A DNA stretch of 6,159 nucleotides, from NCBI GenBank assembly GCA_003165095.1, contig PLSH01000303.1, forward strand, positions 973 to 7,131. Reading direction: 5' to 3'. The notes below the pieces were generated by a model that ran no database searches, was not told where the DNA came from, and saw only the letters and a list, made by a program, of their open reading frames with translations. This document shows, piece after piece, positions 1 to 5,381 of the stretch. Within the stretch, counting starts at the first letter, position 1; each line of letters begins with the position of its first letter. Both the position numbers and the translations under genes were made by a program. The DNA comes from Acidobacteriaceae bacterium. GTDB lineage: Bacteria > Acidobacteriota > Terriglobia > Terriglobales > Acidobacteriaceae.

Positions 1-1049
1 TGAACTACATCTTCCAGGAGATGCTGAGCGCGTTTTCAGTGGGTCATTTGCGCGGATTTGGCGGCAAGATTCCCGAGGCCAACCATGTTCCCGGCGGATT
101 GCTGGGCGCGGACTACGAAATTGCGAACGGCCGCTACTGTTTCAAGAAAATCTACACGGGCGGCGAGTTCAATCCACAGATCAAGGCGCCGCTGGCGCAG
201 CCGGGACTGAACGTTTCAGTGGGCGACTGCATTCTGAACATCAATGGCGCGGAGCTCACGTCGCAAACCGACATTCAGCGGCCGCTGGAAGGAACGGCAG
301 GCCAGGTGACGAGCCTGCGCATCGCCGCGGCCGACGGCAAGAATCCGCGCGACATCTCGGTGATTCCGGTTGCGAGCGAGGCCGGGCTGCGCAACATCGA
401 CTGGATCGAAGGCAACCAGCACAAAGTGGACCAGCTCTCGGCGGGCAAACTCGCTTATGTTTATCTGCCCGACACGGGCGGAGGCGGTTTTACGAACTTC
501 AACCGCTATTATTTTGCGCAGACCGACAAGCAGGGAGCGGTGATCGACGAGCGCTTCAATGCGGGCGGGCAGGTGGCCGACTACTTTATCGAAGTGATGT
601 CGCGCCGGATTGAGGCGTACTGGGCGCCGCGCTATGGAGACGTCGAGCACACGCCGAATGCCGGCATCTACGGCCCGAAGGTGATGATCGCAAACGAGTA
701 CTCGGGCTCGGGCGGGGATGCGCTGCCGTGGCTCTTCAAGCAGGCGAAGTTGGGGCCGCTGGTGGGCAAGCGCACGTGGGGCGGACTGGTGGGCATTGGG
801 CCGATTCCGGTGCTGATGGACGGGGGAATGGTGACTTCGCCGAGCGTGGCGTTCTTCTCGCCGAAGGGGCAGTGGGACGTGGAGAATCACGGCGTCGATC
901 CCGACTACGTGGTGGAACAGGATCCGAAGGCGGTGAGCGAGGGTCACGATCCGCAACTGGAGAAGGCGGTAGCGCTGGCGCTTGAGGATTTAAAAGAGCA
1001 TCCGCGGACGGAGCCGGAGCGGCCAGCATATCCGAACTATCACAAGTAA
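1..1049 (+). CDS. Tricorn protease homologue (S41-type serine peptidase), C-terminal part, 5' end cut by window
   Basis: The reading frame is open from base 3 and ends at TAA 1047-1049, giving about 348 residues. Full tricorn homologues are roughly 1,000-1,100 residues, so the beta-propeller regions and most of the first catalytic subdomain lie upstream. The order seen fits the tricorn C-terminus: a SVGHLRG segment with the likely catalytic His (45-47), a PDZ-like domain (about 190-370, with GDCILNINGAEL), then the second catalytic core with VIDERFNAGG, NEYSGSGGD (likely nucleophile Ser at 708-710) and DVENHGVDPD (likely charge-relay Glu at 882-884). Family knowledge: tricorn trims oligopeptides downstream of larger proteases; bacterial homologues may be cytoplasmic or exported, and the N-terminus that would tell is missing. 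The oxyanion-region Asp that follows the nucleophile in the Thermoplasma enzyme appears here as Gly. The gene is followed 24 bases later by a stem-loop. Assignment is confident; substrate is unknown. Confidence 0.9.
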   Translation, partial: NYIFQEMLSAFSVGHLRGFGGKIPEANHVPGGLLGADYEIANGRYCFKKIYTGGEFNPQIKAPLAQPGLNVSVGDCILNINGAELTSQTDIQRPLEGTAGQVTSLRIAAADGKNPRDISVIPVASEAGLRNIDWIEGNQHKVDQLSAGKLAYVYLPDTGGGGFTNFNRYYFAQTDKQGAVIDERFNAGGQVADYFIEVMSRRIEAYWAPRYGDVEHTPNAGIYGPKVMIANEYSGSGGDALPWLFKQAKLGPLVGKRTWGGLVGIGPIPVLMDGGMVTSPSVAFFSPKGQWDVENHGVDPDYVVEQDPKAVSEGHDPQLEKAVALALEDLKEHPRTEPERPAYPNYHK

Positions 1050-1072
1050 GAGAAGGGGTGGACGCTTGTTAG

Positions 1073-1107
1073 CCCAGGTTCCAAAAGCGGGACCTGGGGC
1101 ACCCGGC
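1073..1107. repeat. Intergenic stem-loop with GGGGCACCC tail, copy 1
   Basis: Arms CCCAGGTTCC (1073-1082) and GGGACCTGGG (1089-1098) pair over 10 positions with one G-U pair and a six-base loop. The right arm runs into GGGGCACCCGGC. Two other intergenic stem-loops in this window (3455 and 5296) share the same right-arm end and tail. It begins 24 bases after the tricorn stop codon, so it could end that transcript, but there is no T-tract on the plus strand. It may equally be a dispersed REP-like element. Confidence 0.6.
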
Positions 1108-1190
1108 TGGTACAACGTCTTGATCATCTACAGGCACCCGGCCGCTGTCGAATATTTCCCCGATGTTTTTGCCATGACTGGCCTGAATCG

Positions 1191-1244
1191 TTGTATGATT
1201 CGAGAATCCTTACCCCGGTTGTATAACTCGAGAATCTTTCCCCG
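1191..1244 (+). repeat. Two tandem imperfect repeats of about 27 bases, possible enhancer or operator sites
   Basis: Copy one (1191-1217) and copy two (1219-1244) both begin TTGTAT, share TCGAGAATC and end CCCCG, with their starts 28 bases apart. Copy one contains a dyad GATTC-GA-GAATC; copy two is centred on the palindrome CTCGAG. A shorter relative, TCGAATATTTCCCCG, lies at 1148-1162, about two repeat periods upstream. Spacing near whole helical turns and internal dyads suit binding of a dimeric regulator. If the sigma-54-like site at 1325-1340 is real, the repeats sit roughly 105-160 bases before the start of transcription, where activators of that sigma factor usually bind. The repeat is seen directly; the role is inferred. 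Confidence 0.6.
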
Positions 1245-1324
1245 AAGGTCTTCCATCCCTTCCGGCGACGGTCCTTCCGGATAACCCGACCGGAAGCAGC
1301 CTTCACAGCCCGGAAACTGTTACT

Positions 1325-1340
1325 TGGCCCAAGGCTGGCT
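1325..1340 (+). promoter_or_regulatory. Candidate sigma-54 promoter (-24/-12)
   Basis: TGGCCCAAGGCTGGCT matches the sigma-54 consensus TGGCACG-N4-TTGCW at 9 of 12 fixed positions. It keeps the key GG (1326-1327) and GC (1338-1339) with exactly ten bases between them; the mismatch in the TTGC box (TGGC) is its weak point. Transcription would start near 1351, leaving a leader of about 125 bases before the ATG at 1477. As I recall, PEP-CTERM genes in several bacteria are controlled by the PrsK/PrsR system through RpoN, which makes the site plausible. A chance match in a GC-rich spacer is not excluded. Confidence 0.35.
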
Positions 1341-1476
1341 TGCAAACATCGGCCTGAAAGCTTCAGTTTTTTGAATTGCAGTGGACTTGCCCCGGCAAAA
1401 TCAAGCCGACCGGTGAGGATTTGCAGATTCACTGGAACTCCAACAGCTTTGAACCAGGACGAGAAAGGATACTCGC

Positions 1477-1659
1477 ATGAAAAAGAGCTTTTTGAAGTAT
1501 GGATTCTTCCTGATGGGAATCGCGCTAGTTACAAGCAGCGCCGCGCATGGTCTGGTTTTCAGGGCCGCCGTCCCGGAGGTTGACCCAGGCCTGGCCATAG
1601 GGGCATTCACCCTACTTGCGGGAGCGCTCGCGGTTGTAGGCGCACGACGCAAGCAGTAG
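1477..1659 (+). CDS. Small VPEID/PEP-CTERM-type exosortase substrate, 60 residues
   Basis: Predicted exported mini-protein processed by the exosortase encoded next door. Residues 1-8 carry four basic or aromatic residues (Lys2, Lys3, Lys7, Tyr8), residues 9-18 form a hydrophobic core, and likely signal-peptidase sites are Ser-Ala-Ala (21-23) or Ala-His-Gly (23-25). Then come only six to eight residues (ending LVFRAA), the sorting motif VPEVDPG (32-38), a hydrophobic helix (39-56) and the basic end ARRKQ. Motif, helix and arginine-rich end make up a PEP-CTERM-class tail, closest to the VPEID-CTERM variant. The start is supported by AAAGGA at 1464-1469, seven bases before the ATG. The stop lies 16 bases before the exosortase gene, so the two are almost surely co-transcribed. 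The oddity is the near absence of a mature domain: after both cuts only about 8-13 residues would remain. An uncleaved membrane peptide is an alternative. Function is unknown. Confidence 0.85.
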   Translation: MKKSFLKYGFFLMGIALVTSSAAHGLVFRAAVPEVDPGLAIGAFTLLAGALAVVGARRKQ

Positions 1660-1675
1660 TCGAGGCAACCCCGGG

Positions 1676-3403
1676 ATGGACTTGAAAGCGGTTACGCACC
1701 CCAACTGCGGCTCGACTGGGGACAACTGTTCCCAGTCGGCGCAGATTCGTGCCTTGCCGCGACGTCTTCTCGGGCGTCTCTATCTGTTGGCCGCTATCGT
1801 AGCGGTGGAGACTGTGCTGGTGGGCGGCGTTCTGCGCCTGATAGAAGTTAAAGCGGTTCTTCACCTGCATCCGGCCCCATTCGCCATCGTTTCGTTTGCC
1901 GTGTTTCTGGGCTTCGGCCATTCCTGGCTTAAAGCCCAGCGGGAAAGCCTCCCGTTCGGGTTCAAGTTTCTTGGCGGCCACATCCTTTGCGTTGCCGGGG
2001 CTGTCTGCTTCCGCGTGCTGACGGCGCTCCCTGGGGCCGGCATTCCGTTCTCGCATGCCTCGCTTTTTGCCGCCGACGCCACGCTTCTATTGAGCGTTGT
2101 TCCACTGGCCCTGGCCTGCGTTCCCCTCCGAACCTGGATCGGGGCCTTTCGAGCCACCAGCCCGTTGTGGATCTATGCGGCTCTTACGGGCGCGCTTGCG
2201 GTCGTTCTGAGGGACCCGTTGTACTCGCTTTGGAGGGCGCCGGCCACAGGGCCCGGCCACTTCCTGCAGATGGCAAGCTTCCGTTCCCTGCGGCTGGTCC
2301 TTGGCTTCTTCGTGCCCGGCCTTATCGCCGACGCCGCGACCTTCACGATTGGGACTCCTCGCTTTCTGGTTCAGGTTCGCGCCGCTTGTTCCGGGATAGA
2401 AGGTATGGGACTGATCCTTGCCTTTACCTCCTTCTGGCTTTGGTATTTCAGGAAAGAGATTCGTTTTCCACAGGCGCTTGTGCTCATCCCCTGCGCACTG
2501 GGATGTATATGGCTGCTGAACATAGGCCGCCTCGCCGCTCTGATTCTCATCGGCGATTCGGTCAGTCCGGAAGTCGCCATGGTCGGCTTTCACTCCCTGG
2601 CCGGCTGGATTGTTTTCACTGCCGTCGCACTGGCTTTCTCCATAGCGATGCAAAGACTTTCCTGGGTGCGGAAAAGATCTCCTGTTTTATGCCCGGCCGG
2701 CTACTTTCCCCAGGGCACCGCGGAAACGCGCGCGGGCGCATCCGTGGATCTGCGCGAACAGCGCGGAGAATCTCCGGCCATCCGCGCCTACCTGATTCCG
2801 TTCCTTGCGATTCTGGCCGCATCCTTCGTTTCCAGGGCGGCTTCCGGCAGCTTTGAATGGCTTTATCCGCTGCGCTTTGTTGCAGCGGCGATCGCCATCT
2901 GGCGTTTCTGGCCTGAATTGAAAAAGCTCGACTGGCGCATTGGCTGGATCGCCCCGGCCACCGGCGTGGCTGTCTTTCTGGTGTGGGTCGCGCCCTCCTG
3001 GTGGGCGCATCAGCCTTCCGCCAGCCCGATCGGGCCAGCACTGGCTGCGCTTTCGCTCCCGGCCCGCGTGGTCTGGATTGCCTTCCGTGTCGCCGCCGCG
3101 GCCATCACCGTGCCGATCGCGGAGGAACTGGCCTTTCGCGGCTATCTGGCCCGCCGGGTTGTCGACCGGGAGTTCGACCGTGTCTCCTTCTCGCGCCTGA
3201 GCATTGTCCCGGTGGTTGTATCCTCGGCGGCGTTTGGCTTGATGCATGGGCAGCACTGGATGGTCGGGACCGTTGCCGGACTGGCGTATGCCTTCGCTCT
3301 CAGATGGCGAGGGCGCATGGGCGACGCGGTCGCTGCCCACGCCATTAGCAATCTGCTGCTGGCCGCGTGGGTTCTGGGTTGCGGCGATTGGGCGCAGTGG
3401 TAG
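1676..3403 (+). CDS. xrtE: Exosortase E / CPBP (CAAX-type) protease fusion, 575 residues
   Basis: Polytopic inner-membrane enzyme with two parts. The N-terminal exosortase part (about residues 30-330) has many hydrophobic helices and the family's three key residues in the right order: Cys238 in RAACSGIEG, Arg285 in NIGRLAAL and His306 in GFHSLAGW. A polar linker (about 330-367) leads to a C-terminal CPBP intramembrane metalloprotease domain with EELAFRGY (Glu483, Glu484, Arg488), FGLMH (Phe520, His524) and HAISN (His555, Asn559), so all catalytic motifs look intact. Exosortases cut PEP-CTERM-like tails and are thought to pass the protein on to another acceptor. The exosortase/protease fusion paired with a VPEID-type tail is the hallmark of the exosortase E system. 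The start at 1676 follows GAGG (1662-1665) and lies 16 bases after the substrate gene. No polysaccharide-export genes flank it, unlike classical EpsH-type loci. A stem-loop follows at 3455. The gene symbol rests on architecture, not on a search. Confidence 0.9.
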   Translation: MDLKAVTHPNCGSTGDNCSQSAQIRALPRRLLGRLYLLAAIVAVETVLVGGVLRLIEVKAVLHLHPAPFAIVSFAVFLGFGHSWLKAQRESLPFGFKFLGGHILCVAGAVCFRVLTALPGAGIPFSHASLFAADATLLLSVVPLALACVPLRTWIGAFRATSPLWIYAALTGALAVVLRDPLYSLWRAPATGPGHFLQMASFRSLRLVLGFFVPGLIADAATFTIGTPRFLVQVRAACSGIEGMGLILAFTSFWLWYFRKEIRFPQALVLIPCALGCIWLLNIGRLAALILIGDSVSPEVAMVGFHSLAGWIVFTAVALAFSIAMQRLSWVRKRSPVLCPAGYFPQGTAETRAGASVDLREQRGESPAIRAYLIPFLAILAASFVSRAASGSFEWLYPLRFVAAAIAIWRFWPELKKLDWRIGWIAPATGVAVFLVWVAPSWWAHQPSASPIGPALAALSLPARVVWIAFRVAAAAITVPIAEELAFRGYLARRVVDREFDRVSFSRLSIVPVVVSSAAFGLMHGQHWMVGTVAGLAYAFALRWRGRMGDAVAAHAISNLLLAAWVLGCGDWAQW

Positions 3404-3454
3404 GGCCGGCCGGCTTGCGCCGCAGAAACTTTGTTCGCTTTGAGTGTGTGCTGT

Positions 3455-3495
3455 CCACCCTTCGCTAGAAAAAAGCAAAGGGTGGGCACCCGCCC
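3455..3495. terminator. Stem-loop after the exosortase gene, copy 2 of the GGGCACCC-tailed family
   Basis: Arms CCACCCTTCGCT (3455-3466) and AGCAAAGGGTGG (3474-3485) pair at 11 of 12 positions around the loop AGAAAAA. The tail GGGCACCCGCCCTTTTG can form a second small GC stem followed by four T. It begins 51 bases after the exosortase stop codon and also lies downstream of the minus-strand remnant that ends at 3558, so it could stop transcription from both sides. Its likeness to the elements at 1073 and 5296 means it may instead be, or have started as, a dispersed repeat. Confidence 0.5.
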
Positions 3496-3524
3496 TTTTG
3501 TGGTCAAGTAAATGGCGAGCCACC

Positions 3525-3537
3525 CGTCACCGTGACG
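3525..3537. repeat. Short perfect dyad CGTCAC-C-GTGACG
   Basis: Two six-base arms around a single central base, lying between the stem-loop at 3455 and the end of the minus-strand remnant. A loop of one base cannot fold as a hairpin, so this would act, if at all, as a protein-binding dyad in DNA or by cruciform extrusion. It may also be the end of a degraded repeat. Chance is possible. Confidence 0.25.
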
Positions 3538-3557
3538 ATGAAGGCTACCCAGGTACC

Positions 3558-4256
3558 TCACCGGTCATTTGGATATGCGCCAAATTTATAGCCACGCACA
3601 TGACAACCACATCCACGACGGAAATACTCAAACTCCCAGTGTGCGCGTTCCACCTCAATGACCCTGTTGAGTCGAGAAAGAGTTTTGCAAATTTCTTTTG
3701 AAGGTATGCTTGCCGTTGCCGTACCGTCAGAGGCATAAATTGTAACCACAAGATCTTCGCCGATTGGTAACTCTTCGTATGGTTCAATCGACCTAGGTCT
3801 GTGACCGAGAGAAGATGTTCTATCTAATGAGCGAACGTGGGCCAGGAGGCCCACATTACAGCCGGCCGGGAGGCCGGCGCTACATTTCCAAATGGAACAT
3901 TTTCATACGGCCAAAGAACTAGTGGTCGCTGACACTTGCCGGAGAATTCCATCACTATCAAGATGATGAACAAGAGACTGCATTTCTGAAAGGGAGATGT
4001 ACGCGGACCGACCATAAGGATCGATGGGTGCGGTATTCCAATTAGGACTTCCCACATCAGCAACTCGATAAATCAAAGCTGGGAGGATAAAATTTGCATT
4101 TGGCGGTTTGAAAAAGAAACGAGCAGCAGTGTTTCCGTCAACCGTCAGTTTCGGCACTGCATTCTGGACTTGCGCCGAGGAACCCGGTATAGACAGGAAA
4201 TAAAACGGTAATATCATGGACAACAGCGTTTTGATGAATGTCGAAGAGGATTTCAT
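3558..4256 (-). pseudogene. Interrupted gene for a small secreted protein, split by an in-frame TGA and a REP pair
   Basis: Read on the minus strand from ATG 4256-4254, preceded by GGAG at 4266-4263, the first 117 residues start with a typical signal peptide (basic MKSSSTFIK, hydrophobic core, cut near SSAQ). A soluble part follows with RFFFKPPNANFILPALIYRV and YISLSEMQSLVHHL. The frame stops at TGA 3905-3903, then stays open in the same frame through two REP-like hairpins (3837-3884) to the stop at 3560-3558. The second part contains EPYEELPIGEDLVVTIYASD and WEFEYFRRGCGCHVRGY, looking like the C-terminal half of a protein of about 200-230 residues. I do not recognise the family. Base composition is more A/T-rich than in the flanking genes, suggesting transfer. 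The first part could still be made as a short secreted protein; the second has no credible start of its own, since its only candidate (GTG 3854) lies inside the REP. Most likely a decaying gene. Confidence 0.6.
3837..3884. repeat. Two tandem 24-base REP-like hairpins
   Basis: Unit one: GTGGGCC-AGGA-GGCCCAC followed by ATTACA. Unit two: GCCGGCC-GGGA-GGCCGGC followed by GCTACA. Each has perfect seven-base arms, a purine-rich four-base loop and a six-base tail ending in TACA. The strict 24-base unit with compensated arm changes is typical of bacterial REP-type elements spread by a RAYT-like transposase or by duplication. The pair sits inside the minus-strand remnant, directly next to its internal stop codon. 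No transposase is in the window. Confidence 0.75.
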
Positions 4257-4294
4257 TGGACGCTCCGCAAGTCTCTAATTGTTATATTCCCACT

Positions 4295-4308
4295 TTCCGA
4301 TATTGGAA
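4295..4308. promoter_or_regulatory. Dyad TTCCGATATTGGAA between divergent genes, possible operator
   Basis: The 95-base gap between the minus-strand remnant and the aldo/keto reductase holds this 14-base imperfect palindrome (outer four bases on each side and central ATAT symmetric). On the minus strand, TATAAC just downstream could be a -10 box, but no good -35 accompanies it; I see no convincing promoter for the plus-strand gene. A regulator site is possible, chance equally so. Confidence 0.22.
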
Positions 4309-4351
4309 CATAAGTTTTCGATACGCCCATCGGTGACTTCAGAGGAAACAA

Positions 4352-5245
4352 ATGACGAGACAATCGGATCTTCGCAGCACATTTACCCTTCCCAACACTT
4401 CGTTGACCGTAAAGCGCATGGGCTATGGCGCAATGCAGCTTGCGGGAAGGGATGGCGAGAAGCTGGTCTGGGGGCCCCCGCGCGATGTTCCGGGCGCGAT
4501 CGCTTTACTGCGCGAGGTCATCGCCTCCGGCGTGAACCACATCGATACCAGCGACTTTTACGGTCCGCACGTAACCAATCAACTCATCCGGCAGGCGATT
4601 CATCCTTACCCGGACGATCTGGTGATCGTGACCAAAGTGGGCGGACGCCGCGGCAGCGATGGCTCATGGCCGCACGCACGCTCGCGCCAGGAAATTATCG
4701 ATGCAGTGCACGACAATTTGCGAAATCTCGGCCTCGATGCGCTCGATGTGGTCAATCTTCGCCTTGGCGGCTTTACCGGGCCAACGGACGAACCCTTTGA
4801 AGAACCACTGACGGCGCTTGCCGAACTCAAGCAGCAGGGCCTGATTCGGCATATCGGTTTGAGCACCGTGTCTGCCAAGCAGGTGGCCGAGGCGCAGGCT
4901 ATTACGGAGATTGTCTGCGTTCAAAACTTCTACAACGTGGCCCAGCGCAGCGACGACGAATTCGTCGATGCTCTCGCCGCGCAGGGTATAGCCTATGTGC
5001 CTTATTTCCCGCTGGGAGGGTTCTCTCCGCTGCAGGCATCCGAGCTGAATGAGGTAGCCGCGTCGCTCGATGCCACTGCCATGCAGGTAGCGCTTGCGTG
5101 GCTGCTGCACCGGTCTTCGAATTTACTGCTGATCCCCGGTACGTCGTCGGCAAAGCATCTGCGGGAGAATCTCAAGGCTGCAACGCTGGAACTGCCGGAC
5201 GAAGCGCTCGCTACCCTCGATGGCATTGGGATCGCGGCGGCTTAG
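4352..5245 (+). CDS. pdxI: Aldo/keto reductase of the YdbC/PdxI type (probable pyridoxal reductase), 297 residues
   Basis: Soluble NADPH-dependent TIM-barrel oxidoreductase. The sequence closely follows E. coli YdbC as I remember it: GYGAMQLAG near the start, GVNHIDTSDFYGPHVTNQ, VTKVGGRRG, AVHDNLRNLGLDALDVVNLR, IVCVQNFYNVAQRSDD, FPLGGF and LLLIPGTSSAKHLRENL near the end. Catalytic Asp65, Tyr70 and Lys95 are present; the position of the usual fourth residue, His, is Arg137 in DVVNLR, apparently a subfamily trait shared with YdbC. P262-G-T-S-S is the cofactor phosphate-binding loop. E. coli YdbC was renamed PdxI because it reduces pyridoxal to pyridoxine in vitamin B6 salvage; transfer of that activity is inference from likeness. 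AGAGGA (4341-4346) precedes the ATG. Length is normal for the family. It stands alone, with repeats downstream and a remnant divergent from it. Confidence 0.88.
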   Translation: MTRQSDLRSTFTLPNTSLTVKRMGYGAMQLAGRDGEKLVWGPPRDVPGAIALLREVIASGVNHIDTSDFYGPHVTNQLIRQAIHPYPDDLVIVTKVGGRRGSDGSWPHARSRQEIIDAVHDNLRNLGLDALDVVNLRLGGFTGPTDEPFEEPLTALAELKQQGLIRHIGLSTVSAKQVAEAQAITEIVCVQNFYNVAQRSDDEFVDALAAQGIAYVPYFPLGGFSPLQASELNEVAASLDATAMQVALAWLLHRSSNLLLIPGTSSAKHLRENLKAATLELPDEALATLDGIGIAAA

Positions 5246-5295
5246 AAGCCAATTGCAAAGTGGCGCCGCATCCTCAAATTAAGGTCTGGGGGTTT

Positions 5296-5340
5296 CCCAC
5301 CCATTCGCCGGAAAGATGGCGAATGGATGGGGCACAGGGC
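5296..5340. repeat. Intergenic stem-loop, copy 3 of the GGGGCAC-tailed family
   Basis: Arms CCCACCCATTCGCC (5296-5309) and GGCGAATGGATGGG (5318-5331) pair at 13 of 14 positions (one C-A mismatch) around an eight-base loop, with tail GGCACAGGGC. It lies 50 bases after the aldo/keto reductase stop and before the convergent end of fabI, so a bidirectional terminator role is possible. Arm end and tail resemble those at 1073 and 3455. Confidence 0.6.
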
Positions 5341-5381
5341 TGAGGGCGAGCAATGACAGGGCACCCTCCAAAAGCAACCGC

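Larger units (their letters stand above)
1050..1476. other. Intergenic control region upstream of the exosortase cassette
   Basis: No convincing gene is visible in these 427 bases; the short open frames lack ribosome sites and family-like sequence. In order it holds a stem-loop after the protease gene (1073-1098), two tandem imperfect repeats (1191-1244), a short direct repeat CCTTCCGG at 1258-1265 and 1273-1280, a hairpin with arms CTTCCGG/CCGGAAG (1274-1280 with 1290-1296), a sigma-54-like promoter candidate (1325-1340), and a tiny dyad CTGAA-AGC-TTCAG followed by six T (1354-1372). The length and repeat content suggest a regulated promoter with a leader of about 125 bases. This is inference from layout only. 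Confidence 0.6.

Noticed and set aside
216..956. A 246-codon open frame on the minus strand opposite the tricorn gene
   Set aside because: Its protein is rich in Arg and His with no domain or signal, typical of the antisense of a GC-rich gene; the plus-strand frame has clear tricorn motifs.
1174..1193. Second sigma-54 site starting TGGCCTGAATCG
   Set aside because: The expected GC in the -12 element is missing at the required spacing.
1191..1244. CRISPR-like array
   Set aside because: Only two imperfect copies with a one-base gap, no spacers and no cas genes.
1354..1372. Intrinsic terminator CTGAA-AGC-TTCAG followed by six T
   Set aside because: A five-base A/T-rich stem is too weak, and it would lie right at the proposed transcript start.
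1245..1476. A cyclic-di-GMP (GEMM) riboswitch in the leader of the cassette
   Set aside because: I looked because such switches occur upstream of surface-protein genes. GCAAAC and CGGCCTGAA are present, but the paired conserved halves and their spacing are not.
1987..2856. Long open frames overlapping the exosortase gene (289 codons plus strand; 278 codons minus strand at 2687-3523)
   Set aside because: Compositionally biased, no recognisable motif, and both overlap a frame with all exosortase and CPBP catalytic residues.
3903..3905. TGA read as selenocysteine
   Set aside because: No redox-type context around the codon and no suitable SECIS-like stem; the hairpins next to it are symmetric REP units.
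3824..4063. A separate 79-codon minus-strand gene
   Set aside because: It overlaps the signal-peptide-bearing frame, reads through the REP hairpins and has no ribosome site. Only its PYENVPFG stretch is of interest, as a frameshifted remnant.
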